A DNA stretch of 64,000 bases. Origin: Ruegeria atlantica. GTDB lineage: Bacteria; Pseudomonadota; Alphaproteobacteria; Rhodobacterales; Rhodobacteraceae. Position numbers and translations under genes: made by a program. The notes below the pieces were generated by a model, which searched no databases, was not told the DNA's origin, and saw nothing but the letters and a program-made list of their open reading frames with translations. The stretch spans positions 62,001 to 126,000 of the forward strand of contig NZ_WQBE01000011.1 in NCBI RefSeq assembly GCF_013032005.1. The letters run 5' to 3'. Positions 34,135-42,663 of this stretch are shown in pieces (position 1 is the stretch's first letter; each line of letters starts with the position of its first letter).

Positions 34135-34566
34135 TCAGTAATTCGAGTACCGGAAATTCACCACTGCATCGTTCTGAATTGCGCAATGGGCTTTGATCGT
34201 GCTGCGCGCATCATTGGTGTTCTTGGACCGGGCGACCTCCAGATCAATCAGATCGATCCCATCTGAATTTGTGGTGTAAGACAGCGTGCGCTCGAAATCG
34301 ACAGCGTAATATCCCTGATTGGTCATCGCGGTTTTGGTGCGATGCATACACAGCCCAACTGCATTCTCTTCGGGCGAGACGTCGGGGTGTTTCTGGTACG
34401 GCGACCCGTGTTTATGGTGATGTTCAGCAATTGACGCGCCTAACACACCCAGAGCGACCCCTGCGATTATCTTCCCGGCATCGTCAGCTTGGGTATTTGT
34501 CGCTGTTAGTGCCGTAAACGCTAAGGCGGCACAAACTGCACTGGTGAAAATGAAACTAGAGCGCAT
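34135..34566 (-). CDS. small secreted protein of unknown function
   Basis: 143 residues with a signal peptide (about 1-27, ending TATNTQA), then a Gly/Ala-rich segment (GKIIAGVALGVLGASIAE) that could insert in or lie on a membrane, a His-rich patch EHHHKHGSPYQKH, and a C-terminal domain with two cysteines (GLCMHR and AHCAIQ) that may form a disulphide. No family recognised. AAGGAACC precedes the ATG. It converges on gabD. Confidence 0.7.
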   Translation of the reverse strand: MRSSFIFTSAVCAALAFTALTATNTQADDAGKIIAGVALGVLGASIAEHHHKHGSPYQKHPDVSPEENAVGLCMHRTKTAMTNQGYYAVDFERTLSYTTNSDGIDLIDLEVARSKNTNDARSTIKAHCAIQNDAVVNFRYSNY

Positions 34567-34694
34567 GTTTCCCGGTTCCTTTTGTGGTCAACAATTTTGA
34601 ATTCTTGATCAACGGTTAATCCTGAAAAAGACTAGTTCACGGTGTTTAGTGATTGCCAGAATTTTGGTGGACCAAAAGAGTTTGCTTAGGTGCG

Positions 34695-34734
34695 CTAAAA
34701 AAACAACGCCCCGCGTCTGGAGGAACGCGGGGCG
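34695..34734 (-). terminator. rho-independent terminator of hsp20
   Basis: Read leftward, a perfect ten-base stem CGCCCCGCGT/ACGCGGGGCG with an eight-base loop is followed by TTGTTTTTTTAG. It lies 56 bases after the hsp20 stop. Confidence 0.92.
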
Positions 34735-34789
34735 CATGGTGCGACGACCCAGAGAGGAGGAGATCGCCGCGGCGTGTGGGTTGACCGCC

Positions 34790-35257
34790 TTAGTTCACGG
34801 CTTTGGCGTCGACCACATCCTTTTCAATGGCATTGGCCGAAGCGATCTCGATCCGGCGCGGTTTCAGGGCCTCAGGCACCTCGCGCTTCAGGTCGATATT
34901 CAGCATGCCGTTTTCGTGGTTCGCGCCGGTAACACGCACGTGGTCGGCCAGCGCAAAGCGGCGCTCGAATGCACGGGTGGCGATGCCACGGTGCAGGTAG
35001 CTGCGCTCTTGGTCTTCGGCGGCTTTCTTACCGGCGACGATCAGCGCGTTTTCCTTCACTTCAACCGACAGGTCATTTTCCGAAAAACCGGCGACAGCGA
35101 CCGAGATGCGATAGGTGTCGGCATCGGTTTTTTCGATGTTGTAAGGCGGATAGCTGGGCTGAGCCACGTCATTGGTCAGAACGCGGTCCATCATGTCTGC
35201 GATCTGGTCGAAACCAATGGTTGCGCGGTGCAGCGGTGCAAAATCAAAAGTACGCAT
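34790..35257 (-). CDS. small heat-shock protein Hsp20 (IbpA class)
   Basis: 155 residues: a short N-terminal arm (MRTFDFAPLHRATIGFDQ) and an alpha-crystallin domain (about 40-130). The IbpA-type blocks are YNIEKTDADTYRISVAVAGF, LHRGIATRAFERRFAL and NGMLNIDLKREVPE. It holds unfolding proteins for refolding by DnaK/ClpB. It is a single-gene unit with three visible controls: a sigma-32 promoter, a ROSE-like thermosensor leader over the ribosome-binding site, and a strong terminator. Confidence 0.94.
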   Translation of the reverse strand: MRTFDFAPLHRATIGFDQIADMMDRVLTNDVAQPSYPPYNIEKTDADTYRISVAVAGFSENDLSVEVKENALIVAGKKAAEDQERSYLHRGIATRAFERRFALADHVRVTGANHENGMLNIDLKREVPEALKPRRIEIASANAIEKDVVDAKAVN

Positions 35258-35350
35258 GTGTCATATCCTCATATCTGAGCGATCTACGATTTGCCCTCCG
35301 TTCGGACGGGCGATTGAGCATGCCAGGCCCCGTTCACGGCGACCCGGTAC
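35258..35350 (-). promoter_or_regulatory. ROSE-like RNA thermometer in the hsp20 leader
   Basis: Read leftward, the last hairpin has TCGCT (35278-35282) facing AGGA (35266-35269), the Shine-Dalgarno sequence 8 bases before the ATG, with CA-GATA-TG closing the loop. This is the ROSE signature UYGCU/AGGA, in which a G-G pair makes the stem melt on heating. A second hairpin, GCCC-TCCG-AA-CGGA-GGGC, lies upstream at 35293-35311. The leader of about 90 bases fits ROSE elements, which are known before small heat-shock genes of alphaproteobacteria. Folding was done by eye. Confidence 0.62.
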
Positions 35351-35355
35351 AACTC

Positions 35356-35384
35356 ACATGGGGAGCATTTCGAACGAGTTCAAG
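35356..35384 (-). promoter_or_regulatory. sigma-32 (RpoH) promoter of hsp20
   Basis: Read leftward: CTTGAA, 15 bases, CCCCATGT. This matches the alphaproteobacterial RpoH consensus at nearly every position. The -35 element overlaps the stop codon of the upstream protease gene. Confidence 0.85.
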
Positions 35385-36195
35385 ACCCGTCGGATGAGAT
35401 GAATTTGGCACCGGAACTGGACTTGTCCGACCCCACCTGCAACCGGCGGATCTTGGCCTTGGGCTGGGGTGCATCTCGGCGCAGGTCAGCTTTCAAATCA
35501 GAAACGATCCCAGACAGTTCCATGCCATACCCGACCTTGCGCCGACCATCAAAACCACCCGCGGATACAACCGACAGAATCTGCCAGCGCGGTCCCTTTT
35601 TTGCCAGAATGGCCGACCCCGAAGACCCAAAGGTTACGTCACAGTCAAAGCTGATCAGCCCGCGACCGCGTTGAAGGATGCTGCACGAACGCTGGCGCGT
35701 AATTGCCTCGGATCGGCCTTGCCCGTAGGATGCAACGCTGATCTCGTTGTCGTTGATCCGTCCCTCGTACAACGCAAACGGATCGGCGACGCCGTGCGGG
35801 ACCGGGGTATCCAGACGCATCAGCGCCACGTCGATGCGAACTCGCGGTGCCGAGACCGGCGCATTGGCCACAAAATCCGGATGGGTGGCGATCTGGATGA
35901 CTTTGCGGTCGGCTAGAGAATTACCGTTGCTCAATCCGGCACGAAACGTCACTTCTCCGGGTTTATAGGGCCGGCCGGTGGCCTTATCCAACGCACAATG
36001 AGCCGCCGTCAGAACCAGATCCCGTGCAATCAGCGTGCCGGTGCAAAAGCCCTTATTGCCGATATCCAGGCGGCCCACCGCCTCCCAGCCATAAAGGTCG
36101 TCACGATCCGTCAGCTTGCGTTTTGCGGTTTGCGCATGGGATGCGGTCGACAAGACAGACAAGCATAACAATGTGCCCAGCAGAATTCGTATCAT
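35380..36195 (-). CDS. trypsin-like serine protease (first gene pair member, downstream copy)
   Basis: 271 residues with a signal peptide (about 1-22, LSVLSTASHAQ) and an S1-family fold. The triad is visible as LTAAHCAL (His), RIDVALMRLD (Asp) and FGSSGSAIL (Ser). The oxyanion motif is GSSGS in place of the classic GDSGG. Pairs of cysteines (FCTGTL/AHC and RSCSIL/FDCDV) suggest disulphides. The C-terminal 30 residues are Lys/Arg/Ser-rich. It overlaps the second protease by four bases and is about the same length, so the two look like a tandem duplication. Targets unknown. Confidence 0.85.
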   Translation of the reverse strand: MIRILLGTLLCLSVLSTASHAQTAKRKLTDRDDLYGWEAVGRLDIGNKGFCTGTLIARDLVLTAAHCALDKATGRPYKPGEVTFRAGLSNGNSLADRKVIQIATHPDFVANAPVSAPRVRIDVALMRLDTPVPHGVADPFALYEGRINDNEISVASYGQGRSEAITRQRSCSILQRGRGLISFDCDVTFGSSGSAILAKKGPRWQILSVVSAGGFDGRRKVGYGMELSGIVSDLKADLRRDAPQPKAKIRRLQVGSDKSSSGAKFISSDGS

Positions 36196-36983
36196 GGCTT
36201 GATGAACCTCGCGCCAATGTTTCTTTTGGATGTACCCTCAGGGGGCGCAGCCAGAAACCCGCGCCCAGCCGACAGTTCAGCTTGCAACAGGCGCAGCGAC
36301 CCTTCGACCGGGGTACCGACGGCAACGCGCTGGCCGTTCAACTCGGCCTTGGCAGCCACCACGGACACGATGCGTGGGCGGTCACCCTCAAAGGAAAAAA
36401 CCGGCGCGCCCGAAGAGCCGAACTCGACATCGCAGGACATCACCAGAACTTCTGACCGGCGGGTCATGACCGAGCAGACCTCTTGCAGCGCCGGGGCTTC
36501 GGCCCTGTCTTGCCCGTACGAGACAACGCCCACCTCTTCCCCACGACGGGGGCGATCGCCGGTTTCAAACGGGATCACAGTGGTGTTGCGAATGGGTTGC
36601 CACAACTCGATCAGTGCAATGTCATTGCGCAACCGTGCCGTCGAAGTTTCGTTGTCATAGCGATAGTCCGGATGCACCACCGCCTGCCGCGCCGCACGAT
36701 AGGCGGACGCGCGGCCCAGACGCCACGCAGCCAAAAACTCGACCCCGGACAGATCGATCCGCTGACCGGTTGTTTTGTCGTACAGGCAATGCGCGGCGGT
36801 CAGCACCAAAGTAGGTGAGATCAGCGTACCCGTGCAAAACCCCGATCCGTTTATATCCAGACGGCCAACGGCCATCCACGCCCGCCCGGCATCGGTGGTA
36901 TCCAGGCTTTTTAGCCCACTATCCTGCGCCGCGGCCGCTATCGGCATCAATGCCAGCGCTAAAGCCCTGATCCAGTTTTGCAA
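36192..36983 (-). CDS. trypsin-like serine protease (upstream copy)
   Basis: 263 residues, secreted (signal about 1-19, LALALMPIAAAAQ). Triad: LTAAHCLY, RNDIALIEL and FGSSGAPVF. It shares the layout of its downstream neighbour, including WMAVGRLDINGSGFCTGTLI near the N-terminus, which parallels WEAVGRLDIGNKGFCTGTLI there. The start is a TTG supported by GGAGAACCGC; no ATG gives a full signal peptide. It lies 118 bases after glcF. Confidence 0.83.
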   Translation of the reverse strand: MQNWIRALALALMPIAAAAQDSGLKSLDTTDAGRAWMAVGRLDINGSGFCTGTLISPTLVLTAAHCLYDKTTGQRIDLSGVEFLAAWRLGRASAYRAARQAVVHPDYRYDNETSTARLRNDIALIELWQPIRNTTVIPFETGDRPRRGEEVGVVSYGQDRAEAPALQEVCSVMTRRSEVLVMSCDVEFGSSGAPVFSFEGDRPRIVSVVAAKAELNGQRVAVGTPVEGSLRLLQAELSAGRGFLAAPPEGTSKRNIGARFIKP

Positions 36984-37101
36984 GCGGTTCTCCGGCGTTG
37001 CTGTTGGATCACCTTCCTACGGTCGTGGTTGGGCGAAAATAGGGCAGCCGTGCCGGGTTTGGTTTCGTCCGAAAACTGATGCGCTGCTGCATCAACCAGG
37101 C

Positions 37102-38418
37102 TTACCTGAGGATCGGAATCTGTGCCCCATCACCCGGTTGCAAGGCCCGTGGTTTGGGGCCACCGGTGGCCCAGTCCAACAATTCAACCGTGTGCAAAAC
37201 CGGAATATCTGTGCCCGAGCCGATTTGCATCATGCAACCAATATTGCCCGCCGCGATCATGTCGGGCTTCTTGGCCTCAAGCGTTTTCACTTTGCGCTGC
37301 TTCAACTGGCCCGAGATTTCCGGCTGCATCAGGTTATACGTACCAGCGCTGCCACAGCACAAATGGCTGTCAGCAGGCTCTAATACGGTGAATCCAGCCT
37401 TTTTCAACAAAGTCTTGGGATGAGTTTTGATCTGTTGCCCATGCTGCAGAGAACATGCCGCGTGATAGGCAACGGTCAAGTTCTGGTTCGTACCTTCGGG
37501 AAGGTCCAGAAGCATCAGCAATTCGCTGACATCCATCGCGATATCCGCCACCCGCGCGGCGTCTTCTGCTAGCGGATCGTTTCGGAACATGTGCCCGTAA
37601 TCCTTGACCGTCGTGCCGCAACCTGAGGTGTTGATAACGATGGCGTCCAGTCCACCGCCATCCATCTCGGCCGTCCAGGCCTTGATATTGGCTTGGGCCG
37701 CTTTGTGACTGTCGCCGGTCTTGCCCATGTGATGGGTCAGCGCGCCACAGCACCCGGCCCCTTTGGCCACCACAACCTCACACCCCAACCGGGTCAGCAG
37801 GCGAATGGTTGCGTCGTTGATATCGGTGTTCAGCGCCTTTTGCGCACAGCCTGTCATCAAAGCCACGCGTTTCTTGCGCGGTCCCTTGGACACAAAGCTT
37901 TGCGGGTCGTCATTTCGGCTGACCGGAGGGATATGCTTGGGCGCCATATCCAACATCGCCCGCAGTCGCGCATCCGGCATGAGGAAGCGAAACGGGCGGC
38001 CCAGTTTCGCCCCAAGTAGCGCCCAGCGGAATCGTGTCGGGTAGGGCAGAATTTGCGCCAGTATCCAGCGCAGCGCACGATCACTGAAGGGGCGTTTGTA
38101 ATTCTGTTCGATATAGTCCCGCGCGTGATCCACCAGATGCATGTAATGCACGCCGGACGGGCAGGTTGTCATACAAGCCAGGCAGGACAGACAACGATCG
38201 ATATGCCGTACCGTTTTTTCATCCGGCACACGCTCATTCTCAAGCATGTCCTTGATCAGATAGATACGTCCGCGCGGGCTGTCGAGTTCGTCGCCCAGTA
38301 CCTGATAGGTGGGGCAGGTGGCAGTACAGAACCCGCAATGCACACAGCTACGCAGAATTTCATTCGCGCGCTGGATCGCCGGGTCCTTCAGCTGTTCTTC
38401 GGTAAACGTCGTCTGCAT
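37102..38418 (-). CDS. glcF: glycolate oxidase iron-sulfur subunit GlcF
   Basis: 438 residues. Two [4Fe-4S] ferredoxin motifs lie near the N-terminus (CVHCGFCTATCPTY and CLSCLACMTTCPSG), followed by two CCG-type domains with GAGCCGALTHH and HLCCGSAGTYNLM. It passes electrons from the flavin subunits GlcD/GlcE to the membrane quinone pool. The ATG at 38418 is preferred to a TTG one codon earlier. It is the last gene of glcD-glcE-glcF. Confidence 0.95.
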   Translation of the reverse strand: MQTTFTEEQLKDPAIQRANEILRSCVHCGFCTATCPTYQVLGDELDSPRGRIYLIKDMLENERVPDEKTVRHIDRCLSCLACMTTCPSGVHYMHLVDHARDYIEQNYKRPFSDRALRWILAQILPYPTRFRWALLGAKLGRPFRFLMPDARLRAMLDMAPKHIPPVSRNDDPQSFVSKGPRKKRVALMTGCAQKALNTDINDATIRLLTRLGCEVVVAKGAGCCGALTHHMGKTGDSHKAAQANIKAWTAEMDGGGLDAIVINTSGCGTTVKDYGHMFRNDPLAEDAARVADIAMDVSELLMLLDLPEGTNQNLTVAYHAACSLQHGQQIKTHPKTLLKKAGFTVLEPADSHLCCGSAGTYNLMQPEISGQLKQRKVKTLEAKKPDMIAAGNIGCMMQIGSGTDIPVLHTVELLDWATGGPKPRALQPGDGAQIPILR

Positions 38419-38422
38419 CAAT

Positions 38423-39523
38423 TTATCCCATCAGGCCCGGATTGAAGAGGCCGCGTGGATCAAAACGCTGTCTTAATCCCCGTGTTAGAGCCTTAACTTC
38501 CGCAAGTTCAGGCTGAAATTGACCCAAAATTTCTATTGTATCTGCTCCAGCCCGTACCAGTGTTGCGTGGCCGTCTAATGCACCCAAACGTGCGCGCAGA
38601 TCAGTTCCCTGTGAGACCCGCGCCCAGATCAGGCCCCCGCCCCAATCGAACAAAAGCTGGTCCGCTGCCAGATGCATCGAAACATCGGGCGCGTCGCTTG
38701 GCTTGACCGAAATCCGCCAGACGTCGCCGTCTAGACTCTGAAACGGCTTAACATCACGCAGGTCTTGCCACAGGTCAGCAGGATCCGGGATTTCTTTGAC
38801 CTCACCGAATCCGGTCAATACGGATCTCAGTTGGCCCAAGCGATAGGACACCGAATCGGAAAACCCCTCGATCCGCAAATAGGTGCGCCCATCTTGAGGG
38901 TCATACGCGGCCCCGTTGACCTCAAATGGAGATTTCAGTGCTGCGGACATGGCTTGCACTGCGTCTTCAGCATCAGCGACCTGTACAGCCAAGGTCGCGG
39001 TGGATTCGGGCTTTGGCAGCACTTTCAGCGACACTTCGGTTAAAATCCCCAACGTGCCCCAGGACCCTGCCATCAATTTGACCAGATCGTATCCGGTAAC
39101 GTTTTTCATCACCCGGCCACCGTTTTTGATCATCTGCCCCTTGCCATCGACATATCGCACACCCAGCAGGAAATCCCGGCAGGCCCCGGCTTGAATACGC
39201 CGTGGGCCCGAGATATTGGCCGCCACGACACCGCCGATGGTGGGCTCTCCGCCCGTGCCCAGCAGACCACGATGATCCATAGGCTCAAACGGCAATTGCT
39301 GGCCTTCTGCCTCCAGAGCGGCCTCAATTTCGGCCAAGGGTGTGCCGGCCTGCGCCACAAGGGTCAGCGCGCCGGGTTCATACAGGGTTATTCCGCTTAG
39401 GCCCGCGGTGTGAATGGTTGCGTCTGGCCCGCCAATACCACGGGTGCCACCACCGGCAATACGCACCGGATGGCTCAGTCCGGCCACCATCTCGGCCAGT
39501 TCGGTTTCCGTCTTGGGTTTCAT
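38423..39523 (-). CDS. glcE: glycolate oxidase FAD-binding subunit GlcE
   Basis: 366 residues with a FAD-binding type 4 domain (about 1-170) shown by VRIAGGGTRGIGG, TVAQAGTPLAEIE-like strand (TLVAQAGTPLAEIEAAL), GLLGTGGEPTIGGVVAANIS and KNVTGYDLVKLMAGSWGTLG. The C-terminal half is shorter and more divergent than in GlcD, as is normal. Starts 25 bases after glcD with a weak ribosome-binding site and runs four bases short of glcF. Confidence 0.93.
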   Translation of the reverse strand: MKPKTETELAEMVAGLSHPVRIAGGGTRGIGGPDATIHTAGLSGITLYEPGALTLVAQAGTPLAEIEAALEAEGQQLPFEPMDHRGLLGTGGEPTIGGVVAANISGPRRIQAGACRDFLLGVRYVDGKGQMIKNGGRVMKNVTGYDLVKLMAGSWGTLGILTEVSLKVLPKPESTATLAVQVADAEDAVQAMSAALKSPFEVNGAAYDPQDGRTYLRIEGFSDSVSYRLGQLRSVLTGFGEVKEIPDPADLWQDLRDVKPFQSLDGDVWRISVKPSDAPDVSMHLAADQLLFDWGGGLIWARVSQGTDLRARLGALDGHATLVRAGADTIEILGQFQPELAEVKALTRGLRQRFDPRGLFNPGLMG

Positions 39524-39548
39524 CGCATATCTTTTGTGTTAGAGCCTA

Positions 39549-40997
39549 TTATTCCGCAGCCAAACGCACATCGCGCCGGGATGCTGACGCGTCCAGAGGG
39601 AACACTTTGGCGGGGTTCAGCAACCATTTCGGATCAAACACATCCTTGATCGCCATCTGTGCTTCCAGGTCTTGCGGCGCGTATTGATGTGTCATCAAAT
39701 CCCTCTTTTCCACGCCTACCCCGTGTTCACCCGTCAGGCAGCCGCCTACATCAACGCATAGCCGCAGAATGTCGGCGCCAAACGCCTCGCATTTCTCAAG
39801 ATCACCGGGTTTGTTGGCGTCGAACAGGATCAGAGGGTGCATGTTACCATCACCCGCATGAAACACATTACCGACGGGCAGGCCGTAGTCTTGGCTCATC
39901 TCGCCGATCCGGCGCAACACTTCGGGCAGGGACGAGACCGGGATCGTACCGTCCAGACACATATAGTCGTTCATCTGCCCCATGGCCCCAAAGGCCGATT
40001 TCCGGCCCAACCAAATCTTGGCGCTTTCCTCGGGCGATTGGCTTTCGCGAATTTCCACCGGGTTATGGCGTTTGGCAATCTCGACGATCTTCGACAGTTG
40101 ATAGTCGATCTCAGCCTCGGACCCTTCGACCTCGATGATCAGCAGCGCCGTGCAATCGGGATAGCCTGCTTTGGCAAAATTCTCACAAGCCCTGATGCAC
40201 AGCGTGTCCATAAACTCGATCGCGACGGGCAGAATGCCCGATTTGATAATATCCGAGACACAATGCCCGGCGACTTCGTTGTCGTCGAAACCAATCAGAA
40301 CCGGCCGAGCGCCCTCGGGTTTGCGCAGTATGCGAAGCGTTGCTTCGGTCACGACACCCAATTGCCCTTCCGAGCCGCAAACCACCCCCAGCAGGTCCAA
40401 TCCACCTGCATCCAGATGCGCGCCGCCGATCTCAACCACACTGCCGTCCATCAATACCATGGTCACGCCCAACAAGTTGTTGGTCGTCACACCGTATTTC
40501 AGGCAATGCGCCCCGCCGGAATTCATCGCGACATTGCCCGCGATGGCGCAGGCCAGTTGTGACGAAGGATCGGGGGCGTAGAAGAAATCCTCTTCCTCAA
40601 CGGCCCCGGTCACGCTCAGATTGGTGCGGCCGGTCTGAACGCGGATATAGCGATTGTCATAATCGGTCTCCAACACCTCGTTCATGCGGGCGATGCCCAG
40701 AATGACGCAATCCGCCGTCGGCAATGCCCCGCCCGCCAGAGACGTGCCCGAACCGCGCGGCACAACCGGCACGCCTTCGGCATGGCAGATGCGCAGCACG
40801 TCCGAGACCTGTTGCGTGGTCGCCGGCAGCACCGCCAGCATCGGAGGACATTTATACGCCGTCAGCGCATCGCATTCATACGCGAGGGTTTCAGCAGCAT
40901 CATGGATCACGGCATCTTGGGGCAAAACCTCCAGCAATTGCTGCAAAACGGCGTCCCTGCGGCGCAGAATATCTGGGTTTGGCGTTGGCATGTCCAT
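39549..40997 (-). CDS. glcD: glycolate oxidase FAD-linked subunit GlcD
   Basis: 482 residues; oxidises glycolate to glyoxylate. The FAD domain shows VPRGSGTSLAGGALP and CAIAGNVAMNSGGAHCLKYG, and the C-terminal domain GNVFHAGDGNMHPLILFD with the His residues of the active site and GGCLTGEHGVGVEKRD. ATG at 40997 follows GGAGG; 12 upstream codons that run into the inverted repeat at 41013 were dropped. For a marine heterotroph the operon allows use of glycolate released by phytoplankton. Confidence 0.96.
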   Translation of the reverse strand: MDMPTPNPDILRRRDAVLQQLLEVLPQDAVIHDAAETLAYECDALTAYKCPPMLAVLPATTQQVSDVLRICHAEGVPVVPRGSGTSLAGGALPTADCVILGIARMNEVLETDYDNRYIRVQTGRTNLSVTGAVEEEDFFYAPDPSSQLACAIAGNVAMNSGGAHCLKYGVTTNNLLGVTMVLMDGSVVEIGGAHLDAGGLDLLGVVCGSEGQLGVVTEATLRILRKPEGARPVLIGFDDNEVAGHCVSDIIKSGILPVAIEFMDTLCIRACENFAKAGYPDCTALLIIEVEGSEAEIDYQLSKIVEIAKRHNPVEIRESQSPEESAKIWLGRKSAFGAMGQMNDYMCLDGTIPVSSLPEVLRRIGEMSQDYGLPVGNVFHAGDGNMHPLILFDANKPGDLEKCEAFGADILRLCVDVGGCLTGEHGVGVEKRDLMTHQYAPQDLEAQMAIKDVFDPKWLLNPAKVFPLDASASRRDVRLAAE

Positions 40998-41012
40998 GGC
41001 GAGCCCTCCGGT

Positions 41013-41033
41013 TTGGTAAATTAATATTACCAA
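41013..41033. promoter_or_regulatory. operator-like inverted repeat before glcD
   Basis: TTGGTAA-N7-TTACCAA, perfect seven-base arms, 16 bases upstream of the glcD ATG and 47 bases before the divergent DUF599 gene. Half-sites of the TTGGT...ACCAA kind are typical of GntR-family regulators, and GlcC/PdhR-type members control glycolate genes in other bacteria. The wide spacing differs from the classic TTGGTNNNACCAA. No regulator gene lies adjacent. Confidence 0.5.
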
Positions 41034-41079
41034 TTTCTACATCTGGCAAGTTCTCTTGGCCGCGCGTAGTGTCGCGACC

Positions 41080-41790
41080 ATGACCTGGATTGAACGCGCC
41101 CTGGTGTTTTCACCACTCGACTATGCGGCCATTTTGCTGCTGTTTTGTGCCTGGCAGTGGATCGGCTGGCGGATCGACAACCCTTCACCGCGCAAAAACT
41201 CCGTCACGATGATGATGGATGATTTTCGCCGCAACTGGATGCACGAGATGGTAACGCGCCAACCGCGCATGTTTGATGCGCAGATGGTTGGCACCATGCG
41301 GCAGGGCAGCACGTTTTTCGCCTCGACCACGATGATTGCCATTGGCGGCGGGCTGGCCTTGCTGGGCAATACCGAACGTCTGGCCGGAGTGGCGCAGGAT
41401 CTGGCCATAGGCAGCGCCCCGGCCTTGGTCTGGGAGATCAAGATTCTGATTGTACTGGCATTTCTGTCCAACGCGTTTCTGAAGTATGTCTGGGCGCATC
41501 GCCTGTTCGGCTATTGCGGGGTGCTGATGGCCGCCGTGCCCAATGACCCCGAAGACCCGCAGGCCTATCCCCGCGCCGCGCAAGCCGCCGAGATTTGCGT
41601 TACCGCCGCGCGCAGCTTCAACCGTGCCCTTCGAGCGACCTATTTTGCGCTGGCCTCGGTGACATGGATATTGGGGCCGGTTGCCCTGATCATCGGCACC
41701 ACCGTCACCTTTGGCGTGTTGTACCGGCGGGAATTTGCCTCGCATTCACGATCGATCCTGATGGACCTGCCACCCAACACAGGTTCGTGA
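41080..41790 (+). CDS. DUF599 family membrane protein
   Basis: 236 residues with about four hydrophobic helices (near 14-32, 76-98, 110-130 and 195-220). Family-like blocks are the Asn/Arg-rich FRRNWMHEMVTRQPRMFDAQ and GSTFFASTTMIAIGGGLALLG. DUF599 proteins are found in many proteobacteria and have no defined role. I chose the ATG giving MTWIERALVFSPLDYAAILL; an upstream in-frame TTG is less likely. Divergent from glcD. Confidence 0.85.
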   Translation: MTWIERALVFSPLDYAAILLLFCAWQWIGWRIDNPSPRKNSVTMMMDDFRRNWMHEMVTRQPRMFDAQMVGTMRQGSTFFASTTMIAIGGGLALLGNTERLAGVAQDLAIGSAPALVWEIKILIVLAFLSNAFLKYVWAHRLFGYCGVLMAAVPNDPEDPQAYPRAAQAAEICVTAARSFNRALRATYFALASVTWILGPVALIIGTTVTFGVLYRREFASHSRSILMDLPPNTGS

Positions 41791-41825
41791 TGACGCGGGT
41801 GCGTCGCACACCCTATGGTCAGCGC

Positions 41826-42173
41826 ATGCGATACCTGATTCTCAGTGCCTTTCTGGCCAGCCCTGCCCTTGCCGATCCGTCGGTGATCGAGAATGTCTCA
41901 GCCCGTCAGAGCGGCGATACCTGGCGATTCGACGTGACGATCCGCCATCCCGATACTGGCTGGGATCATTACGCCGATGGCTGGCGCGTGCTGGATATGG
42001 ACGGCGACGAGCTGGGCATGCGCGTGTTGCACCATCCACATGAGAATGAGCAGCCCTTTACCCGTTCACTCAGTGGTGTCGTGATTCCCAAGGGCGCTAC
42101 TCAAGTGCAGGTTCAGGCACGGTGCAATGTGGATGGCTGGAACGAAGGCACCACGGTTGTTGATCTGAACTGA
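41826..42173 (+). CDS. small secreted protein of unknown function
   Basis: 115 residues with a signal peptide (about 1-16, MRYLILSAFLASPALA) and a beta-rich domain: VSARQSGDTWRFDVTIRHPD, WDHYADGWRVLD and VQARCNVDGWNEGTTVVDL. This looks like a small immunoglobulin-type fold, but no family was recognised. An alternative ATG at 41790 overlaps the DUF599 stop (ATGA) and adds 12 residues; it may be the true coupled start. Converges with the flavodoxin-like gene. Confidence 0.75.
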   Translation: MRYLILSAFLASPALADPSVIENVSARQSGDTWRFDVTIRHPDTGWDHYADGWRVLDMDGDELGMRVLHHPHENEQPFTRSLSGVVIPKGATQVQVQARCNVDGWNEGTTVVDLN

Positions 42174-42176
42174 GAG

Positions 42177-42662
42177 TCAGAAAACACCCAGACTCAGACC
42201 TGCGGCCAAGGCGGCGCCGATTTCGCGACATTTTTCCAGTTGATCACCAGGGATGGTCTTTTCCGCCAAGATCGCCTTGGGCGATTGAGCTTGGGTACAG
42301 ATGATCAGGGGCGGTTGCACCTCTTTCAACCGCCAGCCGGTTGCGATCCGGGCCATTTGGCGCGCGGCGTTCTCGCCATCGGACCCGGCGCACACCATCT
42401 GGGCATAGGGACGGCCTTCGATCTTGCCCAGTACGGGATAATAGCTGCGGTCGAAAAACTCTTTCATCAAACCCGAAATCGCGGCCAGATTCTCGGGCGC
42501 GCAGAACAGGTAGCCATCGGCGCGCAGGAGATCGTCCGGTCCGGCCTGATCGGCGGGTTTCAGGATGGTTTCAGCCTCATCATGCGCGGCCTCAGCCGCG
42601 GCTTCGGCCATTTGCCGGGCGCCGCCGGTGCGCGAATGGTAGACGATCAAAAGCTGCGCCAT
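42177..42662 (-). CDS. flavodoxin-like / NAD(P)H-dependent FMN reductase family protein
   Basis: 161 residues with a flavodoxin fold: phosphate-binding loop YHSRTGGARQMAEA near the N-terminus, then ADGYLFCAPENLAAISGLMK and FFDRSYYPVLGKIEGRPYAQ, which contact the flavin in this family. Probably an FMN-dependent quinone or chromate-type reductase, or an electron carrier. It lies one base after the rlmH gene's upstream neighbour region (rlmH begins on the same strand and ends at 42664), so the order of transcription is rlmH then this gene. Confidence 0.8.
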   Translation of the reverse strand: MAQLLIVYHSRTGGARQMAEAAAEAAHDEAETILKPADQAGPDDLLRADGYLFCAPENLAAISGLMKEFFDRSYYPVLGKIEGRPYAQMVCAGSDGENAARQMARIATGWRLKEVQPPLIICTQAQSPKAILAEKTIPGDQLEKCREIGAALAAGLSLGVF

Positions 42663-42663
42663 G

